From positions 1,240,001-1,304,000 of the forward strand of contig OY969774.1 of the NCBI GenBank assembly GCA_963702955.1: DNA of 64,000 bases. The letters are read 5' to 3'. Shown one piece after another: positions 18,437 to 26,605 of the stretch (the stretch's first letter is position 1; the number at the start of each line of letters is the position of its first letter). The notes below the pieces were generated by a model that worked only from the letters and a program-made list of their open reading frames with translations, did no database searches and was not told where the DNA came from. The position numbers and the translations under genes are program-made. This DNA is from VRUE01 sp963702955. GTDB taxonomy: Bacteria > Actinomycetota > Thermoleophilia > Solirubrobacterales > 70-9.

Positions 18437-18961
18437 CTACTCGTCCAATGCAGCGACGTAGTCGAGGTTGCGGTATCGCTGGGCGTGGTCGAGGCCGTAG
18501 CCGATCGCGAACCGGTTGGCGATGCGGAAGCCGACGTAGCGCGGCTCGAGGTCGACTCGCAGCCGGTCGGGCTTGGTCAGCAGCGCGCAGGCCTCGAGCG
18601 AAGCCGGGGCGCGGGCGTTGAGGTTGCGCATCAGGTACTGCAGCGTCAGGCCGGAGTCGATGATGTCCTCGACGATCAGCACGTGCCGGCCTTCGATCGG
18701 CGCGTCGAGGTCCTTGAGGATCCGCACCACCCCGGAGGAGTCGGTCTGCGAGCCGTAGCTGGAGACCGCCATGAAGTCGACCTCGCAGGGCACCGTCAGG
18801 TGGCGCATCAGGTCGGCGAGGAAGATCACCGCGCCCTTCAGCACCCCGATCATGAACAGGTCGCGACCGTCGTAGTCCGCGCTGATCTGCCGTCCCAGCT
18901 CGGTGACGCGCCGCTGCAGCTCCTCGCTGGAAACCAGGGTCTCGCCGATCGCCTCGCTCAC
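18437..18961 (-). CDS. hpt: Hypoxanthine phosphoribosyltransferase
   Basis: Hpt salvages hypoxanthine (and possibly guanine) using PRPP. The 174-residue protein contains LVGVLKGA-type segment (MIGVLKGAVIFLADLMR), the flexible-loop region SSYGSQTDSSG, and the PRPP-binding motif VLIVEDIIDSGLTLQYL. The C-terminal VDLEPRYVGFRIANRFAIGYGLD is the usual base-binding part. It starts at a GTG. A 50-bp palindromic repeat lies between it and tilS. Confidence 0.95.
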   Translation of the reverse strand: MSEAIGETLVSSEELQRRVTELGRQISADYDGRDLFMIGVLKGAVIFLADLMRHLTVPCEVDFMAVSSYGSQTDSSGVVRILKDLDAPIEGRHVLIVEDIIDSGLTLQYLMRNLNARAPASLEACALLTKPDRLRVDLEPRYVGFRIANRFAIGYGLDHAQRYRNLDYVAALDE

Positions 18962-18993
18962 CGCGCGCAGTCTAGGTATCGAGGCTCGGGGGG

Positions 18994-19043
18994 GACGTGC
19001 CGGGGATTAACCACCGTATTGGGCGGTCGATCACCGGCACGTC
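18994..19043. repeat. 50-bp palindromic element, family C, copy 1
   Basis: It has the same length, orientation and loop (ACCRTATTGGGC) as the copy at 27405-27454. The right arm is identical in both copies, while the left arm here differs from the perfect arm GACGTGCCGGTGATCGACC at three positions. It overlaps the 3' end of tilS: the last three tilS codons and its TGA stop lie inside the element. Confidence 0.85.
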
Positions 19044-19981
19044 TGCTCGGCGCGCAGGACGCCGCGCTCGGCTATTGCGCGGACGCCGCCGCCGAGGTCG
19101 AGCATCGCGCTGCCGGTGCGACGCAGGGCGGCGACCTCCTCGGCGTGGCGGGCGGCGCCGGCGACCGGCCGGCCGGCGGCGCGGTCGGCGAGCTGCTGGA
19201 CGACCAGGCGGCGGAGCGCCGGCGGCAGCTCGGCGAGGCGCTCGAGCGCGATCGTGTCGCGGGGGAAGCCGTTCGAGCCGTCGAGCTCGGCCGCCACCAG
19301 CGCGTCGAGCACCTCGGCCTCGTCGCGCAGCAGCTCGGCGGTGCGCAGCACGTTGCGCGCCGCGGCGGGGTGAACCTCGGCCAGCGCCTTGGCGAGCCCG
19401 TGGCGGACGCGGTTGCGGGCGTATGACGGCTCGGAGTTGGTCGGGTCGTCACGCCAGGGCAGCTTCCGCTCTTCGCAGTAGGCGGTGGTCTGCTCGCGGG
19501 TGAAGCCGAGCAGCGGGCGGGTCAGCCTGCCGTCGCGCGGCCTCATGCCGAGCAGGGCGCGGCGGCTCGGCGAGGAGGCGAGCCGGTAGAGGATCGTCTC
19601 GACCTGATCGTCGGCGGTGTGGCCGGTGGCGATCAGCCCGTCGCGCTCGAGCGCCAGTCGCGCCGCCGCCGCATAGCGGGTGTCGCGGGCCCAGGCCTGC
19701 AGGTTGCCGGGGCCCTCCGGACGACGCGGCCGCTCGACCTCGAGCCGCACGCCGAGCCGCTCGCAGAGCTCCGCGCAGTGGGCCTCGTCGGCGTCGGAGT
19801 CGTCGCGTAGCCCGTAGTTGACGTGGAGCGCCGTCACCTCCCCGGCGCCGAGCAACCGCACCGCGAGGTCGAGCAGGCAAACCGAGTCCCGTCCACCCGA
19901 GAGCATCGCGACGAGCGGCGTCCCGGCCGGCAGCATGCCCCCCTCGCGCACCGCCGCGAGCATTGAGTCACCCTGAGTCAT
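19031..19981 (-). CDS. tilS: tRNA(Ile)-lysidine synthetase
   Basis: TilS converts the wobble C of tRNA-Ile(CAU) to lysidine with ATP. The 316-residue protein has the PP-loop SGGRDSVCLLDLA, TALHVNYGLRDDSDADE, and the RYAAAARLAL...TGHTADDQVETILYRL segment typical of the N-terminal catalytic domain. It is shorter than E. coli TilS; the usual C-terminal tRNA-binding domains are mostly reduced. Its start overlaps the end of the cyclase gene by 14 bases. The stop codon is inside the 50-bp repeat, so its C-terminus (EQTCR) has probably been altered by the repeat. Confidence 0.92.
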   Translation of the reverse strand: MTQGDSMLAAVREGGMLPAGTPLVAMLSGGRDSVCLLDLAVRLLGAGEVTALHVNYGLRDDSDADEAHCAELCERLGVRLEVERPRRPEGPGNLQAWARDTRYAAAARLALERDGLIATGHTADDQVETILYRLASSPSRRALLGMRPRDGRLTRPLLGFTREQTTAYCEERKLPWRDDPTNSEPSYARNRVRHGLAKALAEVHPAAARNVLRTAELLRDEAEVLDALVAAELDGSNGFPRDTIALERLAELPPALRRLVVQQLADRAAGRPVAGAARHAEEVAALRRTGSAMLDLGGGVRAIAERGVLRAEQTCR

Positions 19982-21155
19982 GGCGGACGATGTAGAGCGG
20001 CGTCGGCGTCGGGAAGCCCCTCAGGCTGACCTCACCGATCGGCTCGCATGCGAGGCCGCGCCCCCGCAGGGAGTCGGTGACGCGGTCGGTGACCAGCACC
20101 TCGCCCGCCTGGGCACGCCCGACGACCCGGTGGACGAGGTTGACGTGGGTGCCGAAGTAGTCGCCGTCGCGGTAGACGGCGCTGGCGTAGTGGATGCCGA
20201 CCCGCGGTCGCGGGCGCTCGGGAAAGCGGTCGAGCAGGGCGACCGCCCACTCGGTCAGCGAGCCGGGATCGGGCGAGACGACCATCACCTCGTCGCCGAT
20301 CGTCTTCACGATCGTCGCCTCGGCGGGCATCGTCGCTTCGACCGTCTCGACGAAGTTCTCGATCACGTCGAGCGCCTGGAAGTCTCCCGCCTGCTCGGTG
20401 TAGTTGGTGAAGCGGGTGAGGTCGATGAAGCAGAGGGTGACCGGCACCTGACCGAGATCGGCCGCCGCCGCCTCGAGGTCGGTCTCCATGTGGCCGACCA
20501 CGTCCTGTTCCATGAAGTAGCGCAGGTAGCGGGTGTGCAGGTACTCGGTCAGCGGCGCCGCCAGCGGCAGGATGTCGGCGGCCAGCTCGCCCATCTCCTC
20601 GGCGATCTCCAGCTCCGGCAGGGCGTCGCGGATCATCGGCTCGTGCACGTAGAGGTGGAAGAGGCGCACCTCCGTCTCGGCGATCCGGCGCAGCGATTGC
20701 ACGTAGACGCGGACCAGTTGCAGGAAGGCGATCAGCGGAAAGCCGGCCGCCAGCACCCGGGCGCAGTGGCGCAGCGCCTTTACGTCGTCGGGGCCTAGCT
20801 CGGGCTCGCGCCCGAGCGGGGTGCCGAGGATGACCAGGATCCGCTCGATCAGCTCCGGCTCGAGGCCCGTCTCGCGGGCCACCTCCTCGATCGACGCCTG
20901 CTCCTCGGCGCCGGGGAAGAGCTCCTCGACGAAGCCGAAGGCGAGCCTGCCCTCCTGCCCGGCCTGCCGCAGCTGCTCGAGCGAGTGCCCGCGCTCGCGC
21001 ATCCGCGCCACGACCCTCGCCTGCGCGGCGGCGGCGGCGGTCCAGCGGCCGCGGCGCACCGGCAGGACCTTCTCGGCGGCCCAGCGCTTCAGCGTGCTGG
21101 CCGGTACGCCCGAGCGACGCGCCGCCTCGCTCAGCGATATCCGCTCGTCCGCCAT
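19968..21155 (-). CDS. MerR-like HTH / class III adenylate cyclase-domain protein
   Basis: The 395-residue protein combines an N-terminal MerR-type helix-turn-helix (ISLSEAARRSGVPASTLKRWAAEKVLP, residues 6-32), a helical middle part (about 55-215) and a C-terminal class III nucleotidyl cyclase domain (about 235-395; VTLCFIDLTRFTNYTEQAG, VKTIGDEVMVV, RVGIHYASAVYRDGDYFGTHVNLVHRVVGRAQAGEVLVTD). The first metal-binding Asp (FIDL) and GDEVM are present. Whether it makes cAMP or acts as a nucleotide-sensing regulator cannot be told. It lies just before tilS with overlapping ends. Confidence 0.85.
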   Translation of the reverse strand: MADERISLSEAARRSGVPASTLKRWAAEKVLPVRRGRWTAAAAAQARVVARMRERGHSLEQLRQAGQEGRLAFGFVEELFPGAEEQASIEEVARETGLEPELIERILVILGTPLGREPELGPDDVKALRHCARVLAAGFPLIAFLQLVRVYVQSLRRIAETEVRLFHLYVHEPMIRDALPELEIAEEMGELAADILPLAAPLTEYLHTRYLRYFMEQDVVGHMETDLEAAAADLGQVPVTLCFIDLTRFTNYTEQAGDFQALDVIENFVETVEATMPAEATIVKTIGDEVMVVSPDPGSLTEWAVALLDRFPERPRPRVGIHYASAVYRDGDYFGTHVNLVHRVVGRAQAGEVLVTDRVTDSLRGRGLACEPIGEVSLRGFPTPTPLYIVRHDSG

Positions 21156-21184
21156 CGCGCCCCGAGGCTAGAGAGAAGCGGAGG

Positions 21185-21223
21185 AAAACGCCGAGCGGGG
21201 CGGCTACCGCCGCCCCGCTCGGC
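21185..21223 (-). terminator. Terminator after the PII gene
   Basis: A perfect 15-bp stem (GCCGAGCGGGGCGGC at 21190-21204 with its complement at 21209-21223) has a 4-base loop, and in the minus direction GTTTTCC follows. It lies 25 bases after the PII stop codon. Confidence 0.75.
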
Positions 21224-21247
21224 TCACTTGTCTCCTCCAGCGCCGCG

Positions 21248-21616
21248 TTATGCGGGAACCTCCTCCTCGGAGTGCGCCTGGAGTACCTCCTCTCCACCCT
21301 CGCCGGTGCGGATGCGAATCGCCTCCTCGACCGGCAGGACGAAGATCTTGCCGTCGCCCACCTCGCCCGTGCGGGCGTGCTTGAGGATGGCCTCGACGAC
21401 GAGCGCCTTGTCCTTGTCCTCGACGACGACCTCGAGCTTGAGCTTGGGCCGGACGCTGACCGTGAGGCTGGAGCCGCGGTAGCCCTCGACGACTCCGGTC
21501 TGCCTGCCCGAGCCCTTGCACTCGGTGATCGAGAGCGATGGGAGGCCCTTGTCGAGCAGCTCGACCCTGATCGGCTCGAACGCCTCGTGCCGGATGAACG
21601 CTTCGATTTTTTTCAC
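21248..21616 (-). CDS. PII nitrogen-regulatory protein lacking Tyr51
   Basis: PII trimers sense ATP/ADP and 2-oxoglutarate and regulate nitrogen assimilation targets. The 122-residue product aligns over its full length with GlnB/GlnK: MKKIEAFIRHEAFEPIRVELLDKG, TECKGSGRQTG, the T-loop EGYRGSSLTV, the LKLEVVVED strand, TGEVGDGKIFVLPVEEAIRIRTGE. The T-loop residue normally uridylylated or adenylylated, Tyr51, is Leu here, while Tyr46 and Ser49 remain. The C-terminus has an acidic extension (about 10 residues). Amt and GlnN lie elsewhere in the window, not adjacent. The terminator at 21185-21223 isolates it from the cyclase gene. Confidence 0.93.
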   Translation of the reverse strand: MKKIEAFIRHEAFEPIRVELLDKGLPSLSITECKGSGRQTGVVEGYRGSSLTVSVRPKLKLEVVVEDKDKALVVEAILKHARTGEVGDGKIFVLPVEEAIRIRTGEGGEEVLQAHSEEEVPA

Positions 21617-21737
21617 CCGCTCAGCCTCCTAGTACGACTCCACGCGGCCACGCTACGGACTCCCACCCGGGCGTTGTTTAGACGGATGGCGAAAATCCGC
21701 GCCGCGGCTGTCTCACGAGTGGAAAGATGCCGCGGCG

Positions 21738-22409
21738 ATGCCCGCCCGACTCCGGCCCACCGCCCCGCTGTCCGCCGACGCGATCCTGGTCGGCGACCCG
21801 GGCCGCTCGCTGCTGCTGGCCCAGGAGCTGCTGGAGAAGCCGCGGATGAGCAACCACGCGCGCGGGCTCTGGGGCTACTCGGGAAGGACCCCCGCCGGCC
21901 GCGAGCTGACGATCCAGGCGACCGGGATCGGCGGGCCGAGCGCGGCGGCCGTGCTGACCGATCTGGCCGAGCTGGGAGTGAAGCGCGCGATCCGGATCGG
22001 CACCGGCACCGGCACCGGCCCGGGGGCGGGCCTGGGCGACGTCCTGCTGGTCGAGCGGGCGCTGGCGTCGGCCGGCAGCGCCGCCGCCTTCGGGCTCGCC
22101 GCCGGCGAGGCGGTTGCGCCCGACGCGGAGCTGCTCGAGCGGCTGCGCCGCGAGCCGCTGCCGGAAGCGCGAGTGGCGGAAATCGTCAGCCTCGACGCGC
22201 TGCCGGCGACGGTGACGACGCCGGACTCGGCCCTCGCGGCAGACATGCAGACGCTGGCGGTGCTGGCGCGGGCGGGAGAGCTGGGGATCGCCGCCGCAGC
22301 CGCCCTGATCGTCAGCGAGGACAGCGCCGGGGAGGCTCTCTCCGACGAACGGCTCGAAGCTGCGGCCAAGTCCGTCGGGCGGGCCGCTTCGGCCGTACTC
22401 TCAACCTAA
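21738..22409 (+). CDS. Nucleoside phosphorylase family protein (PNP/UDP type)
   Basis: The 223-residue product has ADAILVGDPGRSLLLAQEL (phosphate-binding GDPGR segment), a GRELTIQATGIGGPSAAAVLTDLAELGVKRAIRIGTGTG region and the C-terminal DMQTLAVLARAGELGI and IVSEDSAGEAL segments, similar to uridine and purine nucleoside phosphorylases. The normal substrate-binding ME motif appears as ADMQT. It would cleave a nucleoside with phosphate, but the base specificity is unclear. Its 3' end converges on the small coiled-coil gene with 16 bases between. Confidence 0.75.
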   Translation: MPARLRPTAPLSADAILVGDPGRSLLLAQELLEKPRMSNHARGLWGYSGRTPAGRELTIQATGIGGPSAAAVLTDLAELGVKRAIRIGTGTGTGPGAGLGDVLLVERALASAGSAAAFGLAAGEAVAPDAELLERLRREPLPEARVAEIVSLDALPATVTTPDSALAADMQTLAVLARAGELGIAAAAALIVSEDSAGEALSDERLEAAAKSVGRAASAVLST

Positions 22410-22425
22410 AGTTTAAGGTTAGAGT

Positions 22426-22773
22426 TCAGTCGTCGGAGCCGTCCGAGGCGCCCTCTTCGGCCCGGTCGGCGGCGAGCTTTCGCCGCAGCCCACTCAGCTC
22501 GCGCGAGACCCGGTCGAGTTCGTCCTCGACCTCTTCCAGCCGCTGCGAAACCGAGCGCAGGCGCCGCTCCAGGCGCTCCACCTCGCCGGCCGAGGGCAGG
22601 TTGAGGGCGGCCAGCGCCGCGTGCTGGGCCTCGAGCGCCTTCTCCCGGGCGCCGAACGCAGCGGCCACGGCGTTCTCCAGAACCTGGCTGTCGAGCAGCG
22701 CCTGGGCCAGCTCCCCGATCGCCTGCTCGCTGCGGGCCCGGAGGCTGTCCTGATCGTCGTCGTCGAGGGCCAT
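22426..22773 (-). CDS. Small acidic coiled-coil protein, function unknown
   Basis: The 115-residue product has an acidic N-terminus, a helical middle part and a probable coiled coil at about 64-97 (GEVERLERRLRSVSQRLEEVEDELDRVSRELSGLRRKLA), then an acidic tail. It has no signal peptide or membrane helix. Such proteins resemble phasin or granule-associated proteins superficially, but the evidence is too weak to assign. It is monocistronic as far as I can see. Confidence 0.65.
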   Translation of the reverse strand: MALDDDDQDSLRARSEQAIGELAQALLDSQVLENAVAAAFGAREKALEAQHAALAALNLPSAGEVERLERRLRSVSQRLEEVEDELDRVSRELSGLRRKLAADRAEEGASDGSDD

Positions 22774-22926
22774 CGAGGCACACCTTAGAGATCGCCCGAC
22801 CGGCGGGGAAACAAGTCGTTAACGACCGCATCCGGCGCGCCTGAAATCCTCCTGCGCCAGAGGCATGGGATCGCCGTTGATTAAGGCCGTGTTGGGGGCC
22901 GACACCCCGCGTTGCGCCCCTCCGCG

Positions 22927-22993
22927 CGGATCGGTAGCTTGGTCCTGTCCGATCCGTGGGGAGAGAGGCGACGCGGGTTGCAGGAACCGCGTC
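22927..22993 (+). promoter_or_regulatory. Structured 5' leader of the cell-wall hydrolase gene
   Basis: Two consecutive hairpins lie upstream of the ATG at 23017: CGGATCGG (22927-22934) pairing with CCGATCCG (22949-22956), and GACGCGG (22970-22976) pairing with CCGCGTC (22987-22993). A third GGGG/CCCC pair lies further upstream. The leader is long and structured for a gene of this type. In actinobacteria some cell-wall hydrolase genes have c-di-AMP (ydaO-type) riboswitches; I cannot match its consensus here, so the identity is open. Confidence 0.4.
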
Positions 22994-23016
22994 CGCTGGT
23001 ACCGAGGCGCCGTCGA

Positions 23017-25704
23017 ATGAGACACAAGCTCGCACTGACGATTGCTCTGGCTGGGTTCGCGGCGATCACCGCGCTGGGCGTCGGCATGGCCGGCGCCGAT
23101 CCCTCGACGGGCCTTGACAGCGGCCATACCGCCGTCGGGACCCTGGTTCCCTTCCACGAAACGGCCTGCTCCAATGCCGTCGACGACGACGGCGACGGCC
23201 TGGTCGACCTCGAAGACCCCGGCTGCGAATCGGCCGCCGACACGAGCGAGGGAGAAGGAGCACAGCAGCCGGCGCCGGCCCCCGAAAGCCCCAGCCCGGC
23301 TCCCGCAGCCCCCCCGGCGGCCGAATCCGGCGAAGGCGGGCGCGAACCGACGCGGCCACGGGGCGGCGTCCACGCCGGCACGGCCCTGGAAGCCGCCGAA
23401 GCGCCCGAGGCAGGCGGTGTGAAGCGAAACGACGGCATCGTCGGACCGAATGACCACGGCAGCGGCGGCATCTCCGCCCCCGCCGCCACCGCCGGCGTGC
23501 AGCCGCCGGCCGAAGGCCCGAACGGAGGCTCCCAGTTCGACGCCGGCGGAGCGCCGACCGCGGAAAACCCCTCGACCACGATCGCCGCCTTCGGCCCCGC
23601 TCCGATCGGCGTCCCCAACTTCGTCATCGACTCCTTCGAGATCCCGCCCTTCCTGCTGCCGATCTACCAGGCCTGCGGCACCCAGTACGGAATCCCCTGG
23701 GAGGTGCTGGCCTCGATCAACAAAATCGAGACCGCGTTCGGCACCAACCTCAACGTCTCCAGCGCCGGCGCGGTCGGCTGGATGCAGTTCCTGCCCTCGA
23801 CCTGGGCCACCTACGGGGTCGACGCCAACGGCGACGGGCGCAAGGACCCCTACAACCCGGTCGACGCGATCTGCGCCGCGGCCAAATACCTGCAAGCGAG
23901 CGGTGGCGCCAAGGACCTCTACAACGCGATCCTCTCCTACAACCACGCCGACTGGTACGCGCAGGAGGTGCTGCTCTACGCGCGCGCCTACGGCAAGCTC
24001 CCGCCCGACCTGGTCGGCTCGCTGACCGGCCTGACCGAGGGCGCCCACTTCCCGGTCGCCGCCGACGCCCGTTACGCCGACGAAGTCTCGGCCCGGGCGG
24101 CCGGTATGGCCTCCGCTTCCTCCTCGCCCACCCGGCGCGGCATCGACATCTTCGCCGCGGCGGGCTCCCCCGTCGTCGCCGTCAACGACGGGGTGGTCAA
24201 GAAGATGGGCAGCTCGAAGAAGCTCGGCCGCTACCTCGTCCTCGAGGACGCCTACGGCAACCGCTTCACCTACGCCGAGCTGGGCCGCTTCGTACGCCAC
24301 CAGCGCTCGGTCGTCGTCGCGGCCGGCGGCCGGCGGCACGTGCCGATCGACAGCCAGGACCTGCGCCCGCGCCTCTACGCCCTGCCGGGCCGGGTCGGAA
24401 AGCGCAACCGGGAACAGGCAAGGACGACGGCCGAGCGAGCCGGCGCCTCCCCGGGAACCCTCAGCGTGGGGTCGAGGGTTATAGCCGGGACCGCGCTGGC
24501 CCGGATCGGCGCCGGCGAAGAAGGCGTCGCCCCCCACGTCAACTTCTCGATCCGCCCGGCCGGCCACGGCGCTCCCCGAATCGACCCGAAGCCGATCCTC
24601 GACGGCTGGAAGCTGCTCGAAGCGACGGCGATCTACCGCGCCAAGGGCCGCAACCCGTTCTCGGCGGACCTCGGCGGAGCCGGGGTGCTGCTGCTCTCCA
24701 AGGACGCGCTCGAGCAGCGCGTCCTCGCCGATCCGCAACTCTCGATCTACCCCTGCGGGCGCACCGACATCGCCACCGGCCAGATCGACCGCCGCGTCCT
24801 GGCGATGCTCGAGTACCTCTCCTCGAAAGGCTTCCAGCTGCGGATCAGCGCGCTCAAATGCGGCCACAGCTACCTCACCACCTCGGGCAACGTCTCCGAG
24901 CACTCGACCGGCGACGCCGTCAACATCGCCGAAATCGACGGCGTCCCGGTGACCGGCCACCAGGGCCCGGGCACGCTGGCCGACCAGCTGATCAAGACGG
25001 TGCTGCAGCTGCAGGGGACGATGCACCCCCACCAGGTGATCTCGCTCGAGGACCTGCCCGGCGAAACCAGCTTCGCCCTGCCCGACCACTACGACCACGT
25101 CCACGTCGGCTACTCGCCCGAATACGAAGCCGGCTACGTGAGCCCGTTCGTCAGCGCGACCCAGGGGCGGATCGACCAGGGGGTCGACTTCACCGGCGTC
25201 GGGCCGATCCTCGCCGTCGGCGATGCCCGGATCCTCGCCACCGGGGCGCCGGGCTGGCCGGAAGGGGGCGGGGTTCTCTACCGGCTACTGGACGGACCCG
25301 CGGCCGGGCAGACGATCTTCGTCAACGAGGGCGTGCAGGCGACGGTGCGGGCCGGCGAGCGCGTCTCCGCGGGTCAGCAGATCGCCACCTTCGTCGCCGG
25401 CGGCTCGATCGAGATGGGCTTCGCCGACGCTGCCGGCACGCCGCTCAGTCACGCCGAATACCACGAGGGCGACGAAACCGTCTGGGGCCGCAAGATGGCG
25501 GCCTTCCTCGCCGAACTCGGCAACTCCAACGCACTCTTCCCCGAGTTCGGCGAACTGGCGCCCGGCAAGTGGGACAGGCTGATCAGGCGCCTCGGCAAGA
25601 TCGAAAACCCGACCGTGCCGGACACGCCCTCGAAATACTCGCTTCCCGACGCCAAGGGCAAGCCGGGCGCCGCGGGCGACAGGTCCCCCGAAGCGGCCGA
25701 ATAG
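23017..25704 (+). CDS. Large secreted multidomain cell-wall hydrolase (lytic transglycosylase, M23-like and M15-like domains)
   Basis: The 895-residue product starts with a signal peptide (MRHKLALTIALAGFAAITALGVGMAGA). A calcium-binding-like NAVDDDGDGLVDLEDPGC motif follows (about 49-66), then a Pro/Ala-rich linker. A lytic transglycosylase domain (about 215-330) has WEVLASINKIETAFG, SAGAVGWMQFLPSTWATYGVD and YNAILSYNHADWYAQEVL. An M23-like domain follows (GIDIFAAAGSPVVAVNDGVVKKMGSSKKLGRYLVLEDAYGNRFTY, later HVNFSIRP), in which the first zinc-binding His is not in its usual place. Further on, HSTGDAVNIAEIDG and DHYDHVHVGY resemble the M15 (VanY/DacA-like) metal sites. It probably cuts peptidoglycan outside the membrane. 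Predicted from sequence only. Confidence 0.85.
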   Translation: MRHKLALTIALAGFAAITALGVGMAGADPSTGLDSGHTAVGTLVPFHETACSNAVDDDGDGLVDLEDPGCESAADTSEGEGAQQPAPAPESPSPAPAAPPAAESGEGGREPTRPRGGVHAGTALEAAEAPEAGGVKRNDGIVGPNDHGSGGISAPAATAGVQPPAEGPNGGSQFDAGGAPTAENPSTTIAAFGPAPIGVPNFVIDSFEIPPFLLPIYQACGTQYGIPWEVLASINKIETAFGTNLNVSSAGAVGWMQFLPSTWATYGVDANGDGRKDPYNPVDAICAAAKYLQASGGAKDLYNAILSYNHADWYAQEVLLYARAYGKLPPDLVGSLTGLTEGAHFPVAADARYADEVSARAAGMASASSSPTRRGIDIFAAAGSPVVAVNDGVVKKMGSSKKLGRYLVLEDAYGNRFTYAELGRFVRHQRSVVVAAGGRRHVPIDSQDLRPRLYALPGRVGKRNREQARTTAERAGASPGTLSVGSRVIAGTALARIGAGEEGVAPHVNFSIRPAGHGAPRIDPKPILDGWKLLEATAIYRAKGRNPFSADLGGAGVLLLSKDALEQRVLADPQLSIYPCGRTDIATGQIDRRVLAMLEYLSSKGFQLRISALKCGHSYLTTSGNVSEHSTGDAVNIAEIDGVPVTGHQGPGTLADQLIKTVLQLQGTMHPHQVISLEDLPGETSFALPDHYDHVHVGYSPEYEAGYVSPFVSATQGRIDQGVDFTGVGPILAVGDARILATGAPGWPEGGGVLYRLLDGPAAGQTIFVNEGVQATVRAGERVSAGQQIATFVAGGSIEMGFADAAGTPLSHAEYHEGDETVWGRKMAAFLAELGNSNALFPEFGELAPGKWDRLIRRLGKIENPTVPDTPSKYSLPDAKGKPGAAGDRSPEAAE

Positions 25705-25726
25705 AAGATCCGGAAGAATCGGGCGC

Positions 25727-26602
25727 CTGGCCCAGCTCTTCGGATTCGCGCAGTTCGAGTTTGCCGGGACGTTGGCCGTCCCGGACGGGCGCTACCTGGC
25801 CCGGGAGGCCGGCAAGGGGGGATCGCAAAGCGTGCTGGTGATCGAAACGCTAGGCGCTCCCTCGCCATCGTCCCGACGGCGGCGCAAGCCCAAGTCCGTC
25901 GAGCCCGGCGCGGAGCCCTCCACGCTGCCGCTGACCCGGGTGACCGCGGTGCGCGCCGAGACGCCCTTCGAGGCGGAGGCGGAGGCGGCACGGTGGTTGC
26001 AGGAAGCGCTGGCCGAAGAGCAGATCGACGCGGTCCTCGCCGCCGGGATCGACCTGCTGAACCGCGCACTCCACGCCCAGGCGGTGGCCGGCGCCGACCC
26101 GCGGTCGGCGGAAACCGACGCCGAGCGCGCGGTGAGGGTACGGATCGGCTACGGCAGCGGCGAGGAGGTCGCAGCCGGGCGATTCAGCACCGCGAGCGAG
26201 GTCGATCCGCGCAAGGCGGCCGGCTCGCCGCGGCGACGCCGGTTGGAAGAGATGCGCCCGCAGGAGCGGACCGCGGCGATTCTCGGCGGCCGCGAACAGA
26301 TCGAGGTGTGCGAGACGCTGCTCCTGCGCGCCCGCGCCGACCTCGACGCCGGGCGCCGTCGCGAGGCGGCGCTGCAGCTGCGGATCGGACTGGAGGCGTT
26401 GCTGGTCGAGCTGGCCGGCGCGCTCGCCGATCCCGGCCACGAGGCCGACATGGCGGCCTTGGAGGAGAGGCGCGGGGAGGCCGGGGAGGCGGCCAACGTC
26501 GCCCTGCGCGGCGACCTCGACGACGAGCGCGAGCGGGGCGTGCGCGAGTTGGTCGAGATCTGCGAGCGGGTTCTGCGGCGGCGGCGGGTTCTGCGGGGGT
26601 GA
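25727..26602 (+). CDS. Conserved protein with FGFAQFEFAG N-terminus, function unknown, likely CTG start
   Basis: About 291 residues from a CTG at 25727; a first canonical start (TTG at 25772) would drop the hydrophobic segment LFGFAQFEFAGTLAVPDGRYLARE, which looks like the true N-terminus. GGAAGAA at 25712-25718 is well placed as a ribosome-binding site for the CTG. The middle is Arg/Lys/Pro-rich (about 48-62), and the second half is helical and charged, with alternating Glu/Arg. No catalytic motif is recognised. It lies 22 bases after the hydrolase gene, so it may be co-transcribed with it. The stop codon lies four bases before a palindromic element. Confidence 0.6.
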   Translation: MAQLFGFAQFEFAGTLAVPDGRYLAREAGKGGSQSVLVIETLGAPSPSSRRRRKPKSVEPGAEPSTLPLTRVTAVRAETPFEAEAEAARWLQEALAEEQIDAVLAAGIDLLNRALHAQAVAGADPRSAETDAERAVRVRIGYGSGEEVAAGRFSTASEVDPRKAAGSPRRRRLEEMRPQERTAAILGGREQIEVCETLLLRARADLDAGRRREAALQLRIGLEALLVELAGALADPGHEADMAALEERRGEAGEAANVALRGDLDDERERGVRELVEICERVLRRRRVLRG

Positions 26603-26605
26603 GGG

